DNA of 64,000 nt. Origin: Aliiglaciecola lipolytica (GTDB lineage: Bacteria > Pseudomonadota > Gammaproteobacteria > Enterobacterales > Alteromonadaceae). Location of the stretch: assembly GCF_018860635.1 (NCBI RefSeq), contig NZ_JAHKPT010000025.1:291867-355866 (forward strand), given 5' to 3'. A program made the translations under genes and the position numbers. The notes beneath the pieces were generated by a model. It searched no databases and had not been told where the DNA came from. It saw nothing but the letters and a program-made list of their open reading frames with translations. Positions 30,633 through 41,000 of this stretch are shown here, in pieces. How positions within the stretch are numbered: position 1 is the first letter of the stretch; the number at the start of each line of letters is the position of its first letter.

Positions 30633-30661
30633 AATATAAACACATTCATTTGATTTAACAA
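30633..30661 (-). promoter_or_regulatory. sigma-70 promoter of the thiamin operon
   Basis: Minus strand: -35 TTGTTA (30661-30656), 17-bp spacer, -10 TATATT (30638-30633). Transcription would start about 6-8 bp downstream, right at the 5' edge of the riboswitch, which fits the expected layout. Confidence 0.75.
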
Positions 30662-30961
30662 GTAAAACCAGCGAGTAATAAACTTCCCCTCCAAAAACAA
30701 CGGCGAAGTTAGGGTTACGCTGTGTGAGCCGTCCTAAATACTGTTGACACTTTTCGAATTGGTTTGGGACAGTGCAATGAAATTCCCGTTAAGACTACTC
30801 GAGGTGACTATTTCCGCGGTTTTAAATTGGCGGTTGTCGACCAAATGGGAAAGGCGAATTATTACTCTACAAACCACAAAATCTCGAGCAAGCAAAGGTT
30901 ATGCTGGCTGAACTTGTTGAGACATAGCATAGTCGACGATGACACTTGGCCGTTAAATACA
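30662..30961. other. intergenic region upstream of the thi promoter
   Basis: About 300 bp between the thi promoter and the aldehyde dehydrogenase terminator. It holds only a 77-codon plus-strand frame (from 30764) with no ribosome-binding site or protein likeness that I can support. Otherwise I see nothing in it. Confidence 0.4.
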
Positions 30962-30990
30962 AAACGCCCGATGAAATTCACCGGGCGTTT
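30962..30990 (-). terminator. terminator after the aldehyde dehydrogenase gene
   Basis: AAACGCCCG pairs with CGGGCGTTT around an 11-nt loop, and on the minus strand the stem runs into TTTTGTATTT. It lies about 50 bp downstream of the stop of the minus-strand gene. Confidence 0.75.
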
Positions 30991-31041
30991 CAAATGAAAT
31001 AAGAATCAACCTATTTCAGGACTAGTCACTTAATTATACAA

Positions 31042-32472
31042 TTATTGAGGCGTTCTCAATACCATCAAACGTAGCTCTGTCATGTCTTCAATAGCAAAGC
31101 GAATACCTTCACGACCTAATCCAGACTCTTTAACACCACCATATGGCATGTTGTCTACTCGCCAACTTGGAACATCACCAATTACGACACCACCAACATC
31201 TAACACATCCCATGCTTTATGCGCTTTATAGATATCTCGCGTGAAAACACCCGCTTGCAGGCCAAATTGGCTATTGTTAATTTCTTCTAGAGCATCGTCA
31301 TAATCACTAAAAGGAGCGATAATTGACACTGGGCCAAAGGCTTCATCAGCGCTAATGCTGGCATCGCTTGGTACGTTTTCTAAGACAGTTGCCTGCAGCA
31401 TAGCTCCGTCACGTTTGCCACCACATAATACACTAGCACCTTTAGATTTGGCTTCGGCAATCCAATCATCAAGACGAGTTGCTTCAGATTCTGAAATCAT
31501 AGGGCCGATAAATGTATCTTCACTTAGCGGATCGCCATGCACCAAATTCGCGACTTTTTCGACGTAACGCTTTTTAAAATCAGCATAAATAGATTCATGC
31601 ACTAATACTCGCTGCACACTAATACAACTTTGACCAGACTGGTAATAAGCTCCAAATACAATGCGTTCAATGGCATCATCTAAATCAGTATCATGATCAA
31701 CAATACAACCAGCGTTACCACCTAGTTCAAGTATTACCGGCTTCTTGCCTGCGCGAGCTTTAAGATCCCAACCCACATCAGGAGAACCGGTGAAACTAAG
31801 TAACTTAAATCTGTCATCGGTTGTAAACAGATCAGCTCCGTCACGACTACAAGGCAAGATTGAAAACGCACCTTCTGGCAAATCAGTTTCAGCCAAGATT
31901 TCGCCAATAATCAATGCACCTAATGGCGTGCGACTTGCTGGTTTCAACACAAAAGCACAACCAACAGCCAATGCAGGAGCAACTTTGTGAGCCGCTAAAT
32001 TCAACGGAAAGTTAAACGGGGAAATAAATGAACATGGACCAATCGGAACTTTTTTATACATCCCCTGATAGCCTTTGGCGCGAGGGGTAATTTCCAAATT
32101 CATCACTTCGCCACTGATTCTGACGGATTCTTCAGCCGCAATACGGAAAGTATCAATTAAGCGCGTCACTTCGCCTCGAGCATCTTTAATTGGCTTACCG
32201 GCTTCAATACACAAAGCATATGCCAGCTCTTCAAAGCGCTCTTCAAAACGTTTTATACAGTGATTTAATATCGCTTGACGCTCGTATGGCTTCATTGCCG
32301 TTAACGCAGCTTGGCTTTTATCTGCAGCTTCAATTGCTTGGTCAATCACATCAGCTTTGGCCATTGCCACTGTAGTAGCAGCTTCGCCTGTGTACTTGTT
32401 AGTTACAACTAAATCTTGATTGGCATAAACGGCTTTATTCGCTAAATAATAAGGATAAGCTTTTTGTAACAT
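31042..32472 (-). CDS. NAD(P)-dependent aldehyde dehydrogenase
   Basis: The 476-residue ALDH-fold protein shows the expected motifs: SFISPFNFPLNLAAHKVAPALAVG-like substrate channel, cofactor-binding LSFTGSPDVGW, general-base Glu in VILELGGNAG near 245, and nucleophile Cys in QSGQSCISVQR near 280. It oxidises an aldehyde to its acid; substrate is not readable. It is 8 bp downstream of an acetolactate-synthase-like TPP enzyme, so the pair probably works in one short pathway, perhaps handling an aldehyde made from a 2-oxo acid. Confidence 0.85.
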   Translation of the reverse strand: MLQKAYPYYLANKAVYANQDLVVTNKYTGEAATTVAMAKADVIDQAIEAADKSQAALTAMKPYERQAILNHCIKRFEERFEELAYALCIEAGKPIKDARGEVTRLIDTFRIAAEESVRISGEVMNLEITPRAKGYQGMYKKVPIGPCSFISPFNFPLNLAAHKVAPALAVGCAFVLKPASRTPLGALIIGEILAETDLPEGAFSILPCSRDGADLFTTDDRFKLLSFTGSPDVGWDLKARAGKKPVILELGGNAGCIVDHDTDLDDAIERIVFGAYYQSGQSCISVQRVLVHESIYADFKKRYVEKVANLVHGDPLSEDTFIGPMISESEATRLDDWIAEAKSKGASVLCGGKRDGAMLQATVLENVPSDASISADEAFGPVSIIAPFSDYDDALEEINNSQFGLQAGVFTRDIYKAHKAWDVLDVGGVVIGDVPSWRVDNMPYGGVKESGLGREGIRFAIEDMTELRLMVLRTPQ

Positions 32473-32480
32473 GGTTGTTC

Positions 32481-34121
32481 CTATAGTTTTTGGCTAAGTT
32501 CGCGAATGGTTTTATTTAATGTTTGGTCATTCAAAGAATAGTCAACAGGCACATCAATTAGATGTACAGCTGGCTCAGCTAAACAAGCCTGTACTCTTGG
32601 TAACAATTCTTCGGCTGAATCAATCCGCCAGCCTTTGGCACCATAGCTTTGAGCGTATTTAACAAAATCGGGATTACCGTAATCCAAACCAAAATTATCA
32701 AACTCCATATGCGCTTGTTTCCATTTGATCATTCCATACGCATCGTCACGTAAAATAATCACCACTATATGCAATTTAAGGCGCACTGCGGTTTCCATTT
32801 CTTGACTATTCATCATGAAACCACCATCACCACACACGGTAATAACCGATTTATCGGGGTTTACAATCTTAGCCGCCATAGCTGACGGCAGCCCTGCCCC
32901 CATTGTTGCCAAAGCATTATCAAGCAACAATGTATTGGGTAGATAAGCAGGATAGTTCCTAGCAAACCAAATTTTATATACGCCGTTATCGAGGGTCACT
33001 ATGCCGTCTTTTGGCATTGCGGTACGAATATCTCGTACAAAACGTTCCGGCAATATAGGGAAACGGTCATCATCTTCTGACACTTTACGATGAGCAATGT
33101 ATGCATCATGAACATCGCTATAAAAATCAAGTTTCCAATTATTGGATGGCGTAATTTTTTGTTTAATTTGCCAAATGCTATTGGCAATATCACCGACCAC
33201 TTCCAATTGAGGGAAATACACAGGATCAACCGCAGCGGAGGCGAAATTAATATGAATGACTTTTTTGCCATCATTACCCATGAAAAATGGCGGCTTCTCT
33301 ACCACGTCATGACCGACGTTAATGATCAAATCAGCGCGTGAAATCACTCGGTGTACAAAGTCACCATCGGATAATGCGGTATTGCCCATGAACAATTTAC
33401 CGCTTTCATCTAAAACCCCTTTCCCCATCTGTGTGGTGATGTAAGGAATACCGGTTTTTTCAACAAACTCTTTGAGCATCTTAGCGGTGAGTTTACGGTT
33501 TGCAGCAGCACCAATGAGTAAAACCGGTGACTTAGCTGTCTCTATCATGTTAACCGCACCGTCAATCGACTTATCTTCAGCGATGGGACGTCTTACGGCG
33601 CTAGCTTTGATTAATTTTGCGTTGGTTTTTTCAGCGGCAATATCTTCCGGCAATTCAATGTGAACAGCACCAGGACGCTCTTCATGGGCCAATCGAAATG
33701 CTTCACGAACTATGGATGGAATGCGATCACCACTCACCACTTGGGTGGTGTATTTGGTTAAAGGACGCATCATATCAACCGCATCTATTACCTGAAAGCG
33801 ACCTTGTTTACTGGTTTTAATTGGTTTTTGGCCAGTAATCATCAACATCGGCATAGCACCAAGTTGCGCATAAGCTGCTGGTGTCACTAGGTTAGTCGCA
33901 CCAGGGCCAAGGGTGGATAAACACACACCGACTTTTCCAGTTAAACGGCCATATGTTGCGGCCATGAAGCCTGCACCTTGCTCATGTCTGGTAAGAATTA
34001 GTTTGATAGGTGACTTTCTTAAGGATTCTAATAAATCGAGGTTTTCTTCGCCAGGGATACCGAATACGTATTCGACCCCTTCCGCTTCTAATGCTTGTAC
34101 AAATAAATCTGATGCTTTCAT
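32481..34121 (-). CDS. acetolactate synthase-like TPP enzyme (large subunit type)
   Basis: The 546-residue protein has the three TPP-enzyme domains. The N-terminal YVFGIPGEENLDLLE and RHEQGAGFMAATYGR carry the catalytic Glu near residue 47. Next come the central FAD/NAD-fold region (about 190-330) and the C-terminal TPP-binding motif GDGGFMMNSQEMETAVRLKL, G-D-G followed by a downstream Asn. It resembles AlsS/IlvB-type acetolactate synthases. There is no small regulatory subunit gene beside it, so a catabolic or specialised role is more likely than branched-chain amino-acid synthesis. Other decarboxylase or lyase activities of the superfamily are possible. Confidence 0.8.
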   Translation of the reverse strand: MKASDLFVQALEAEGVEYVFGIPGEENLDLLESLRKSPIKLILTRHEQGAGFMAATYGRLTGKVGVCLSTLGPGATNLVTPAAYAQLGAMPMLMITGQKPIKTSKQGRFQVIDAVDMMRPLTKYTTQVVSGDRIPSIVREAFRLAHEERPGAVHIELPEDIAAEKTNAKLIKASAVRRPIAEDKSIDGAVNMIETAKSPVLLIGAAANRKLTAKMLKEFVEKTGIPYITTQMGKGVLDESGKLFMGNTALSDGDFVHRVISRADLIINVGHDVVEKPPFFMGNDGKKVIHINFASAAVDPVYFPQLEVVGDIANSIWQIKQKITPSNNWKLDFYSDVHDAYIAHRKVSEDDDRFPILPERFVRDIRTAMPKDGIVTLDNGVYKIWFARNYPAYLPNTLLLDNALATMGAGLPSAMAAKIVNPDKSVITVCGDGGFMMNSQEMETAVRLKLHIVVIILRDDAYGMIKWKQAHMEFDNFGLDYGNPDFVKYAQSYGAKGWRIDSAEELLPRVQACLAEPAVHLIDVPVDYSLNDQTLNKTIRELSQKL

Positions 34122-34454
34122 ATTTTTCCCATTAGATTATTGGCAAGAACTACTAGTGTAAATCTTTAAAGATAGTCCATCATTCCCATCAAGCTAAATA
34201 ACAGATATTTTCCAGCCATTCAGATTTAACGCTTTAAGGGTTCGAGATTGTTCAGCATAGCTGATTGATTGTCACTCGAACGACTACTCGTTATTTTGTA
34301 GTAGATCTCATTAAATGTTGGTTTTCGTAATTATTCTCAAAAACAAGATTGAGTGTACACACAGAACTGATTGAACTTAAATGTTTAAATGTGATTACTT
34401 TAATCGATTAATTATATCAAACGAAAAAAACCACAAAACAGATTGTCAGGCGAG
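34122..34454. other. intergenic region between the AraC-type regulator and the acetolactate synthase-like gene
   Basis: 333 bp, AT-rich. It probably carries the promoter of the minus-strand synthase-dehydrogenase pair. No hairpin terminator, RNA gene or coding sequence stands out. Confidence 0.45.
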
Positions 34455-35600
34455 TTACTTTGCGGTCTTAGGTGGATTGACTTTGACAGGTCCTGCACTT
34501 TTGTTTTTATCTCGATTGCCCATTAAGCCTATGTATCTAACAAATACATTGCTCAAGTACTTTTCGGAATTAAACCCTAGTCGCTTGGCCACACTAGTCA
34601 CCTTTTGATCAGTGCGCATAAGCACCTTTTTCGCGTATTCCAATCGATAATGATAGACAAATGCACGAAAATTTCGTTTCAACACGAATCTGGTGGCCAA
34701 TGCTAAGGCAGCGGGTTCTACTTGTGCTGCGTCTGCAACCTGTTTAATACGAAGTCCTTTGCGTTTATAGGCTTTATGCTGAATGATCGCTTTTTCCGCT
34801 TGTTTTAAAGTATGCCTGAGCTGATCCTCAGAGTAGTTCCCTTTATCCATTTGTGAATAGGCAAAAGGTGTGGGAGAGTATTTTCGGTTTTGCACCAGAA
34901 GTAATATCAAATACAAACATCCAGTCGCATTTAGCATATTCACTAAGGTTTGCCATTGCACAATGATAGGCAACAAATCAAAGGCGGCTAAGCCGATGAC
35001 ACAAATAGATAAAAATGCGGTAAACATTAATACATAACAGCCGTTGCTGGTAAAACGCATTTCGAAAATATCGATATCAACTACTTGATCTGATAAGTAA
35101 TAATGATAAGAAGCAAGGTATTCAGCGGCGTGAACCGCAAAACTTAATGTCACGAAGGCGCTGAATAAATAGGTCGCATAGAACGGCCAATTTAGCAATA
35201 TGTCACCCATCGGCGGCGACTGTAGCATCCCAATTCTGAGCTCCGTTGGTGCTAACCAAAGTGGTAACTGCCCAGCTAAAAGCAGCACTGTGGGTATAAA
35301 AAATAGGACATTATTATTGGCAAACTTTGCCAACGTAAGTTGTCGGATACTCAGTACTAAACAGGCAATGATTAACGCCGAAAAGAATGGCGAGGAGCCT
35401 ACCAAAAAATTAAGTTGAGATTGATATCCTGATAACTTTAACCACTCGTCTAAAAGTAGCAATGGCCACACCAAGATGGCGGTTAAAATTAATTTGGCGT
35501 GGGGAAATTGCTCGTAACGAACCCAGACTAAAATAAGCCCAATAAACCAGCCAACTAGCATTGAGCTAATCGCGATTTGATAGAGACTCATATCACCCAT
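34455..35600 (-). CDS. membrane-anchored AraC-family transcriptional regulator
   Basis: Residues about 1-235 contain seven or so hydrophobic segments. Residues 270-365 form a double helix-turn-helix of AraC type (IKQVADAAQVEPAALALATR, then FRAFVYHYRLEYAKKVL and VTSVAKRLGFNSEKYLSNVF). The C-terminal tail is Lys-rich. A polytopic domain joined to an AraC DNA-binding domain suggests sensing at the membrane. It lies on the same strand upstream of the acetolactate synthase/aldehyde dehydrogenase pair, which is a plausible target, and 7 bp downstream of the CYTH-CHAD gene. Confidence 0.85.
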   Translation of the reverse strand: MGDMSLYQIAISSMLVGWFIGLILVWVRYEQFPHAKLILTAILVWPLLLLDEWLKLSGYQSQLNFLVGSSPFFSALIIACLVLSIRQLTLAKFANNNVLFFIPTVLLLAGQLPLWLAPTELRIGMLQSPPMGDILLNWPFYATYLFSAFVTLSFAVHAAEYLASYHYYLSDQVVDIDIFEMRFTSNGCYVLMFTAFLSICVIGLAAFDLLPIIVQWQTLVNMLNATGCLYLILLLVQNRKYSPTPFAYSQMDKGNYSEDQLRHTLKQAEKAIIQHKAYKRKGLRIKQVADAAQVEPAALALATRFVLKRNFRAFVYHYRLEYAKKVLMRTDQKVTSVAKRLGFNSEKYLSNVFVRYIGLMGNRDKNKSAGPVKVNPPKTAK

Positions 35601-35607
35601 TACGTAT

Positions 35608-37107
35608 TCACCAATATGTTTCCATAGACATTGCCACTCCTTTACTTAACTCTATAACGGTCAGAAGACTGTTTTTCTTAACCTCACTCCATTGCAAAAG
35701 CTCAGATTTATCTTCCACATCTGAATCCAATAGCTTGGTTTGAAACACATTGAGTTTGCGTAATTCCTGTATGCCCTCCAACACATCGCTCCAAGGATCA
35801 AGAAATGGCTGGCGTCGATAGTTATCCAAACACGACCCTAACAGCAAATCAGTGTTTAACGCACTAAGTAACTGTTCATAATGTTGCAGATACTCTTCCA
35901 TGCTGCCAACTTCGGCGTTGATACCAGCCAATACGCTCTGCCATTTTTGCTGCAAAACTGCCTCTGCATGTTCTTTTAGCGGTTTAGTGTGGGCATCAGA
36001 TTTTTGTCGCCAAGGACAAGTCACAAGTAGTCGCGATAAACCAAGTTGCAATAACGAATTATCTTGGTGGGTAATTAAATAATGGGGACGAGATAGATTT
36101 AGTGTTCCATCTTGTAATCCTCGTAAATAACTGACCAATGCATCATGCTGAGCTAAACGTTTACTATACATTCCGCGTTTTGAACGTAACGCTCGAATAC
36201 TTTTTAACTGTTCAATCCAAGCCCACTTATTTAACCGCAAGTTAAGCGCTCTGCTGAGATCTTCTATGGCTTTGCATTGGAGCGCTTTGGAATATATGTG
36301 CACACAATCTCTGGTTAATCGCAAACCTACGTATATATCAATTAAATCAGTGACTTTTTTGGTTTGCATGTAGCGATATTCAGCTTTTTGCCAGAACGAC
36401 AACGCGTAGCCTAAGCCTTTAATAAAGCCGCTTTCACAATCATCCGAATCTGATAAAGTGACACTGCTAATTTTTTGAGGTTCTGGCGCAATAGCATTAC
36501 GGGCAAGGGTAAAGCCGCGCCCTGCTTTACTTAAATTACACAATTGACTAGGTGCTAAAGTTGCCATTTTTTCTGCGATATCAAATAACACGGCAACATC
36601 ACCACTTTTCAGTTCCAACTCTATTTCACAAATGTCGGCGCTATTATCGGCAGTGCTTACTGAGCCTTTATCCAACACCAATTCTACATCAGTGCCGTCG
36701 GATAACCGCAGTAAATAGGCTTTACGTTTAAAGTCAGTGTGAAAAATCTGGATGATCTTTTCTTGTAGTTCAGCAACTGAAATATCTCGAGGCCAAATAC
36801 TGGGATCAAATAATTCTAAAGAGGGAGACAATGAATCTATGGAAACATTATATTCAGGGCGCTGATGCAAACCGCCGATACTTTTGCCAGCAGTCTTAAC
36901 CGTTTGTTCAATACCTTTATCACTACTTCGAACCCGTAACCCTATGCCATTCGCACTTAACAACCATTCAGGAGTATCAAAGTATTGATTAAACAAGGTA
37001 AATTCGGACGTTTCAATATTCGCTGAAAACTGTCCCAAGGTCGATAATAAGTCAGATTCGTCAATGCCATCGGGCAATAACAACTTTAATTCAATTTCTT
37101 TTTCCAT
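35608..37107 (-). CDS. ygiF: CYTH-CHAD protein, YgiF-like inorganic triphosphatase
   Basis: The N-terminal CYTH domain (about 1-205) opens with the signature MEKEIELKLLL (E-x-E-x-K), which binds metal and triphosphate. The C-terminal half (about 230-495) is a CHAD domain, helical and rich in His, Arg and Lys, thought to bind polyphosphate. E. coli YgiF hydrolyses tripolyphosphate. The 499-residue length exceeds E. coli's 433. ygiM lies divergently next to it, as in E. coli, supporting the name. Confidence 0.88.
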   Translation of the reverse strand: MEKEIELKLLLPDGIDESDLLSTLGQFSANIETSEFTLFNQYFDTPEWLLSANGIGLRVRSSDKGIEQTVKTAGKSIGGLHQRPEYNVSIDSLSPSLELFDPSIWPRDISVAELQEKIIQIFHTDFKRKAYLLRLSDGTDVELVLDKGSVSTADNSADICEIELELKSGDVAVLFDIAEKMATLAPSQLCNLSKAGRGFTLARNAIAPEPQKISSVTLSDSDDCESGFIKGLGYALSFWQKAEYRYMQTKKVTDLIDIYVGLRLTRDCVHIYSKALQCKAIEDLSRALNLRLNKWAWIEQLKSIRALRSKRGMYSKRLAQHDALVSYLRGLQDGTLNLSRPHYLITHQDNSLLQLGLSRLLVTCPWRQKSDAHTKPLKEHAEAVLQQKWQSVLAGINAEVGSMEEYLQHYEQLLSALNTDLLLGSCLDNYRRQPFLDPWSDVLEGIQELRKLNVFQTKLLDSDVEDKSELLQWSEVKKNSLLTVIELSKGVAMSMETYW

Positions 37108-37264
37108 TAAAACACATGTCCAATGAGAGGATAAATTAGCGGGTAATCAATGGCATAAACAATACTCCGAACAACAAACCAAGGCAATCAATCAAACCAT
37201 GACTTGCCTTTGGGAATACAAGACCATACCATTTGTCTAAATTTATATTTAACATTGATGAATT

Positions 37265-37870
37265 ATGGGCAAGCTTTCAACCACAATTTTTATTATTTTC
37301 ACGTTGGCAATTAGCAACGTAAGTGCACAGCAAGAACCTAACGACAGCTCTGGTGATATTCGCTATATCACTGACGACCTATCTGCATTTATGCATACCG
37401 GTCCGACTAGGAATTACCGTATTCTAGGCTCGATTACAGCCGGTACACGTATTACGGTTTTACAAGAGAATAAAGAGACTGGATTCACCGAAGTGATCGA
37501 TGATAAACAGCGCACTGGGTGGGTAGAATCTCAGTATGTTAGCAATGAACAAAGCATTCGTGAACTCGTTCCCGGACTGCAACAGAGTGCCAAACAATCT
37601 ACCTCTCAAATTGCGCAACTTAACAAATCAAATGATTTATTGAGTCAGCAGCTTTCTGATTTAACTAGCCAAAACAAGGTGTTAGTTAAAGACTTAGAAA
37701 GTCAAAAGAAAGAAACTCAGAAACTGCAAAGAGAACTAGATATGCTAGATCAAAGTGCCCAAATGAAGTGGTTCACTCGAGGCGGCATTATCGCGTTAGT
37801 GAGTATTCTGCTGGGTGTAATCATTGCCTATTTACCGAAAAAGCGTAAACGCAGTGACCAATGGATGTAA
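37265..37870 (+). CDS. ygiM: TIGR04211-family SH3-domain membrane protein YgiM
   Basis: Signal peptide or anchor at 1-21, a bacterial SH3 domain at about 30-95 (LSAFMHTGPTRNYRILGSI, then GWVESQYVS), a coiled coil rich in Gln/Ser/Leu at about 105-160, and a single C-terminal membrane segment (GIIALVSILLGVIIAYL) followed by a Lys/Arg tail. This is the exact YgiM layout and length (201 vs 206 aa). It is an envelope protein of uncertain role and is divergent from ygiF. Confidence 0.9.
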   Translation: MGKLSTTIFIIFTLAISNVSAQQEPNDSSGDIRYITDDLSAFMHTGPTRNYRILGSITAGTRITVLQENKETGFTEVIDDKQRTGWVESQYVSNEQSIRELVPGLQQSAKQSTSQIAQLNKSNDLLSQQLSDLTSQNKVLVKDLESQKKETQKLQRELDMLDQSAQMKWFTRGGIIALVSILLGVIIAYLPKKRKRSDQWM

Positions 37871-37885
37871 TTATTTAGTATGAAA

Positions 37886-37911
37886 AATGCACTCCTCAAA
37901 CGGAGTGCATT
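37886..37911. terminator. hairpin downstream of ygiM
   Basis: AATGCACTCC pairs with GGAGTGCATT around a 6-nt loop. On the plus strand it lacks a strong T-run (GATGTTTGAT), so termination for ygiM may be weak. Confidence 0.5.
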
Positions 37912-38079
37912 GATGTTTGATCCCAACGCCAATCTTCAGCGTAATATCCTTTTAGTATCGAACCGACGCTTCTTCTTCCAAAGTGGTATAAACACGTCTA
38001 CATTTTGACTGTATTTACACTCTATCAATCTATACACTCGCCCGATTATTAATCGCTAATCCCTTAACGGAGGTACAGT

Positions 38080-41000
38080 ATGCTTTTTCAAGGTAATTTG
38101 GTTACTAGTTGTCCAATTCGACAAAAGATAAGAGATTTTTATCGTATAGACGAAAATTTGGCTGTGGATCATATTCTGCCTGATGCAGAAGTATCTGTCG
38201 GAGCCCGCAGTCGGGCTTGGGAACGTGCTCGAAAAATGGTTTTGCGTATACGCCGTGAACAAGAGGGACACGGCGGTGTAGATGCGCTGCTAAATGAATA
38301 TTCATTGTCGACGGCTGAAGGCGTCGTGCTGATGTGTTTAGCAGAAGCGCTATTGCGGGTGCCCGATAAAAAATCACAAGATGCGTTAATCCGTGACAAA
38401 CTTTCAAAAGGTGCTTGGAGTTCACACTTAGGCACCAGTGATTCGATTTTTGTGAACGCTTCTTCTTGGGGCTTGTTGCTAACGGGCAACATGGTCTCAT
38501 ATACCGATCATCGTAAACGCAACAGCATCGGTCTATTGAAAAAAACCCTTGGAAAAATGGGTGAGCCGGTAATTCGTAAAGCCATGAACATTGCGATGAA
38601 GGTAATGGGCAAACAGTTCGTCATGGGTGAAAACATTGATGATGCATTGAAACGGGCCGCCGAAAAAGAACAACAAGGTTATGTGTATTCATATGACATG
38701 CTTGGTGAAGGGGCGCGCACCGCTAAGGACGCTCAGGCATATTACGATGCTTATGAAGAAGCTATTCATGCAATTGGTAAAGCTGCCAACAAAAAGGGGC
38801 CTAAGCGCAGCCCGGGTATTTCAGTAAAATTATCAGCCATTCATCCTCGTTATGAATTTACCAATCGTGAAGAAGTGTTGGAGGTCATTCCTAAACTTTT
38901 AAAACAACTATGTATGTTGTGCAAAGATTATGACATTGGTTTAACGGTAGATGCAGAAGAAGCAGATCGTTTAGATATCTCGTTAGATATCATTGAAAAA
39001 GTATTTTCAGATCCAGATTTAGGTGATTGGAGCGGCTTCGGTTTAGCTGTTCAGGCATACCAGAAACGCTCTTTATATGTACTTGATTGGCTCAGAGACT
39101 TAACCTTAAAAACGGGCCGCACTATGATGGTACGACTAGTGAAGGGTGCCTATTGGGATACGGAAATAAAAAATGCCCAACAAGCTGGTTTGGAACACTT
39201 TCCGGTCTTTACTCGTAAATCATCCACAGATGTTTCATACCACGCCTGTGCAAACCGCTTGTTAGCGTACAAAGACACCATATACCCGCAATTTGCTACG
39301 CATAACGCATACACAGCTTCGGTTATTCTAGAACTGGCTGGAGACGATAAAGAAGGTTTCGAGTTCCAATGTCTTCATGGCATGGGCGATAGTTTATATG
39401 ACCAAATTGTGGTTGAAGAAAAAGTACAATGTCGTGTTTACGCGCCCGTTGGTGAACATGAAGATTTGTTAGCCTATTTAGTCAGAAGACTATTGGAAAA
39501 TGGGGCTAACTCATCGTTTGTAAACGCCATTGTAGATGACAGCAAACCGGTTGAAGACTTGCTCGAAGATCCGGTTGAAAAAACCCAACGATTAAAATTC
39601 AAATATAACCAGCAAATTCTTAAACCGATAGATTTATACGGTGCTGAACGGGCTAATTCGAAAGGCCTAGATTTAACCGATATCAATCATATTGCGCCGC
39701 TTAAATTAGCCCTTGATCGTTGGCAGTCAGAAAATTATGTTGCTCAGCCAGAAGAAAATGAGACCATCCATGTGGTTCGAAATCCAGCCAAGCAAGATGA
39801 AGCTATCGGCCACTTGGTGTATGACTCACCTGAGCAAATAAAACATAAGTTGGAATTAGCCGAACGCGCTTTTCAAAAGTGGTCAAACACGCCCGTCGAA
39901 ACCAGAGCAGAAATATTAAGACGCACTGCTGACGCACTTGAGCGTAACTCCGATGAATTAATGGCATTATGCTTAAAAGAAGCGGGGAAAATAGCCCAAG
40001 ACGCCATCGATGAGATTCGTGAAGCCGTTGATTTTTGTCGCTATTATGCAGCAAGAGCTGAAGAGTTATCTGAAGATAATCGACTTAGCCCTCGGGGTGT
40101 AGTGCTGTGCATAAGCCCTTGGAACTTCCCGTTAGCCATTTTCTTAGGGCAAGTAGTTGCGGCTTTGGTTACAGGAAATACGGTACTCGCCAAACCTGCA
40201 GAACAAACCAGTTTGATCGCCATTCGAGCGGTGGAACTGATGGAAAACGTTGGACTTCCAAAAGGTACATTGCAAACCCTTGTGAATAAAGGTCCGGTTA
40301 TTGGCGATGTGCTACTCCCTGATTCACGGATTAAAGCAGTGATATTTACCGGCTCAACGCAAACCGGTAGCTTAATCGCCAAAGAACTAGCTAACAGAGG
40401 CACTGAACAGGTGCCACTGATTGCAGAAACTGGTGGTCAAAACTGCATGATTGTTGATTCAACAGCGCTGCCAGAACAAGTTATTGATGATGTTATCGCA
40501 TCTGGATTTCAAAGTGCCGGACAACGCTGTTCCGCATTGCGAGTATTATTTTTACAAGAAGACATTGCCGATACCATTATTGAAATGTTAATTGGTGCCA
40601 TGCAAGAGCTAAGAGTCGGCGACCCATCCATGCTATCTACCGATATTGGTCCTGTTATTGACCAAAAAGCGCTAAACAGTCTGCAGCAGCATGTTATTGA
40701 TATGCAAGGAAAAGCGAAGTTACTTTACGACGCACCTTTGCCGGAAGATTGTAAAAACGGTTTCTATTTCACACCTAAATTATATGAAATTGATAACATC
40801 GATGTGTTAACCCGAGAAGTGTTTGGTCCTTGTGTGCACATTGTTCGCTTTAAAGAAAAAGACACCCTTAATGTCATTCAACAAATTAATGGAACAGGCT
40901 TTGGCTTAACCATGGGCGTGCACTCAAGAATTGATGAAAAGGCCATGGAATTAGGTCGCTTGTCCCGTGCAGGTAATGTGTACATCAACCGCAATATGAT

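Noticed and set aside
30764-30997. 77-codon plus-strand frame upstream of the thi operon
   Set aside because: No ribosome-binding site, no recognisable protein pattern, and its end runs into the terminator hairpin of the neighbouring gene.
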